This document shows positions 61,531-64,000 of a stretch of 64,000 bases of DNA, piece after piece. Below the pieces are notes generated by a model. The model ran no database searches. It saw only the letters and a list, made by a program, of their open reading frames with translations, and was not told where the DNA came from. The stretch's first letter is position 1, and the number at the start of each line of letters is the position of its first letter. A program made the position numbers and the translations under genes. Origin of the DNA: Ypsolopha sequella (lineage: Eukaryota; Arthropoda; Insecta; Lepidoptera; Ypsolophidae); NCBI GenBank assembly GCA_934047225.1, contig OW204005.1, positions 18,918,396 through 18,982,395 of the forward strand, given 5' to 3'.

Positions 61531-61943
61531 CAAGGTGAAATTTAATCAAACGCCTAAATGCATACTGGAGACTCTGCTAGAAACGAGGTTTGGAAATTGT
61601 AAAAAAATATTTTTGCTCCAATTCACACTGGACTAGTTCAATTACAAATCCTAGTATAGGCAATATAGCTGATTCTGAAGGCTTTAATTTTAGTTTTAGT
61701 GCTGTCAAAACTAAATTTTTATCATTGCAAAATAATTCATAAGTGTGAAGAACAGAGGCTAAATTACTTTGGAAAAATTTAAGTTTTGACAGCACTAGAA
61801 CTAAAATGAAAGCCTTCAGAATCGGCTTTATTATAGGAGAAAACATTTTTTTTTTCAAATTTCACCTTACTGGTGGTTAAACATTGTTCCTGATCACTTA
61901 CAGAGTCTACAGTATGAATTCAGGCGGTTGATTAAGTTTTACC
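61531..61943. mobile_element. TA-flanked foldback MITE, related to CAAGGTG family
   Basis: CAAGGTGAAATTTAATCAAAC at the left and AGGCGGTTGATTAAGTTTTACCTG at the right; the inner arms share TGACAGCAC and CCTTCAGAATCGGC. Confidence 0.55.
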
Positions 61944-62065
61944 TGATTTATTCAAAATGCATATACCAAAAATTTATTACAATTTTCCGTGTATTACGTG
62001 TACCTACTCAAGGGGCCAAAGACCCGCATGCGGCTCGTGAGCCAGACCACTTGGATTCTTAGAGT

Positions 62066-63051
62066 CAGTGGCGTATTTTAACGTGATATCTCGTCCGTAC
62101 AAAGGTCCCCGTTACTCCAAGCGGAAAGATCCACAGTGCGAGAGGGACGGAATCGGGGAAAATTGACAAAAAGTCGGTTTTAAATTAATACAAAATTAAC
62201 TAAAATAGCTATGAAAATTTCAATAACCAATAATTTAGGTATTGTTAAAACCCATCTAAATAAATATTTTTGAAGTCTGTATGCTATCCAGATTTGCCAG
62301 AATATAAAAAAGTGTAAATTTAGGTCTCATTTCATCAATTATTTCTATCAAGTGAAATTCCTCCAATCGGGTGTCTGATAGTCCAGAATCAAGAAAAAGC
62401 TCCCAAAATTGTTATACTAATTTATTTACCTTGGTTTGAACAGCAGATAAATAACTTTAAAAAAGTGTATATTTTGACGATATACCCCCTTAAGATTCGG
62501 CGCTCTGGGCCTGTAAGGCTTCGACCAAGATAAAATGAATGGACGGGCCATAGCGTGCGGATTTTTGAAGCCTGCAAAGTGAGCGCCGGCTCTCACTTCA
62601 TCTCAGTCGGTCTCTGTTTGTTAGAAGTGCGACACGTACGCTTATTATTACATGCAATCAAAATAACTGACGAAAAAATGCCTTCTTGTGCATTCCCAAA
62701 GTGCAAGAACACTACCAAAAAGCAAAATAAAAGTTCAGGCATCACATTTCACGCGTAAGTACATGTTTATCAATCTATTTTATCACAAAAGTAACTAATT
62801 TTATCTTGGTTCATTCATTTTATCTTGGTCGAAGCTGTAAGGTTTGCCACCCCATAGATGAACGAGAAAAAAGCAAAAATATTTTAATAATAAAATAAAA
62901 TAAAATCCAGCAGTGTGTTGTTTTGGGCTGAAAATTATGAAAGAATAAATAACTCAAAGAAATAAACACAATATATTCAATATTTAAATATGTTTTACGA
63001 TGGACAATTTTTTTTAAATAAAAGTATATAGTCAAAAAGCTTTCGCCACTG
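62066..63051. mobile_element. CAGTGGCG-type THAP element, copy 2
   Basis: CAGTGGCGTATTTTAA at the left, CGCCACTG at the right, perfect 8-bp CTTAGAGT duplications. Interrupted near its left end by a GCGAGAGGGG repeat copy (about 62.08-62.49 kb), after which AAGATTCGGCGCTCTGG resumes. Carries a THAP first exon in plus orientation. THAP plus 8-bp duplications suggests P-like affinity. Confidence 0.7.
62678..62754 (+). CDS. THAP-domain first exon
   Basis: MPSCAFPKCKNTTKKQNKSS then GITFH, ending GC/GTAAGTA in phase 2. Exactly the size and phase (77 nt, phase 2) of the first THAP exon in the 15.45 kb element. No second exon was recognised downstream, so the gene is incomplete here. Confidence 0.5.
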
Positions 63052-63112
63052 CTTAGAGTGACAGTGGCATAAATAAAATTTACATAGCCTTCTAATAGTA
63101 GTTTATGCTACA

Positions 63113-63482
63113 AGGGCGAAAAGGAATAAATTACGAGGACGATTTAAAACACGAGCGTAGCGAATGTTTTAAACGTAACCGAGTAATTTATTGCTCTTAC
63201 GCCCGTGTATCATACTACGTTTTTCAATGCATAGTGTGAGGAAATAAAACAAATATAATCTTGTGAACTTTAAATTATGATTGGCTCAAAAGGACTGTAT
63301 CCAGAGCCGTTAAAAACTGGAAAAAAAAAGTTTAACATTTATGGTACACAGGAAAGGTTGCAGGTTAGCCAACTTCTCGTAAATAAATTTAAAAAATATA
63401 TATATTAGAGCCCTAGGGCAAAATAATCGACTTTCTGTTCGGTTTTGATGCATAAAAATTGGGCCTTTACGAGCACTTGCAT
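63113..63482 (+). repeat. dispersed repeat, copy of 10990-11275
   Basis: TATTGCTCTTACGCCCGTGT through GGGCCTTTACGAGCACTTGC with a small AT insertion. Preceded by an inverse-like AGGGCGAAAAGGAATAAATT, hinting at a larger palindromic element. Confidence 0.5.
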
Positions 63483-63734
63483 TGAAAAATATGTATTAAG
63501 TATTTAAATCTTACAACTTTAAAAAAATTTATGATATTTTTATTTTACCAAAAACATAAATGTGAAAGAGGGGCCGAGTTCAGTACAAAGGCAGAGTAGG
63601 ATATGATAAACTTAATGAATATTGTGTCAAAAAGCAGTCGACATCAAAAAATTTAAGCATCTTGTAATTGAAGCCTAACAAAAGTAGATTCAAACATTAC
63701 TCTAAATTAATATAAAAATTGATATTTTTCACTG

Positions 63735-64000
63735 GTTTTTAGGGTACCGTAGTCAACAACAAGGAACCATTATAGTTTCGCCATGTCCGTCTGTCTGTCT
63801 GTCTGTCCGCGGCTTAGCTTAGAGACTCTGTTATTTGGCATTGGTATACAAATTTATCACGCCGATAAAGTGGTACAGTAAAATTTAAAAAAAGATTTTT
63901 TTAGGGTACTTCCCCTGCACGTAAGTGGGGATGATTTTTTTTCTCGTCTATCCCCTAGTGTGGGGTGCCGTTGGATAGGTAATTTAAAAATATTGGGGTT
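63735..64000 (+). repeat. lepidopteran-type repeat with (GTCT)n
   Basis: AGGGTACCGTAGTCAACAAC, GCCATGTCCGTCTGTCTGTC and TAGGGTACTTCCCC; a common repeat pattern with its TCTG microsatellite. Runs off the window edge. Confidence 0.45.

Overview
The window is nuclear DNA of an insect, almost certainly a moth or butterfly. It is AT-rich, genes are split by GT-AG introns, and most of the sequence is transposable elements. These include a Helitron with the terminal sequences common in Lepidoptera, a mariner, hAT and P-like elements, a Penelope-like element, several LINE fragments and many foldback MITEs. There is no CRISPR array, operon or other prokaryotic structure. The family calls come from reading motifs and inverted repeats by eye; no database search was run.

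Three host genes can be reconstructed exon by exon. (1) The minus strand from about 14.2 kb to beyond the left edge carries barentsz (btz/CASC3), a subunit of the exon junction complex. Six coding exons are visible and splice in frame. (2) and (3) Two same-strand paralogous caspase genes lie at 30958-45417 (copy A) and 49632-61188 (copy B). Each has four exons with identical intron phases, and each gives an uninterrupted spliced frame: 605 aa for A and 755 aa for B. The catalytic His and Cys and the two Arg of the P1-Asp pocket are present in both. Both proteins have a long acidic N-terminal region and, unusually, a C-terminal extension after the small (p10) subunit. In copy B the end of p10 plus the whole extension is duplicated in frame. 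The two promoters share a TATA-like element and three GATA-type sites with identical spacing. This pair is the most interesting part of the window.

Layout: 0-14.3 kb is btz with TE-filled introns. From 14.7 to 26.0 kb is a nest of insertions: an outer hAT-like element holds a Helitron, which holds a P-like THAP element interrupted by a mariner, plus a LINE with two intact ORFs. From 26 to 30.8 kb are MITEs and a second THAP element. From 30.8 to 45.4 kb is caspase A; its 11 kb second intron holds a MITE/LINE/Mutator-like nest, a hAT element with a long hairpin, and a tRNA-like sequence. From 45.7 to 47 kb is a Penelope-like element, and from 47 to 49.4 kb are hAT and TA-flanked MITEs. From 49.4 to 61.2 kb is caspase B, whose introns hold a recombinase-like fragment, a minisatellite-like array and a small hAT element with a transposase remnant. 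From 61.2 to 64 kb are repeats and a second copy of the CAGTGGCG-type THAP element.
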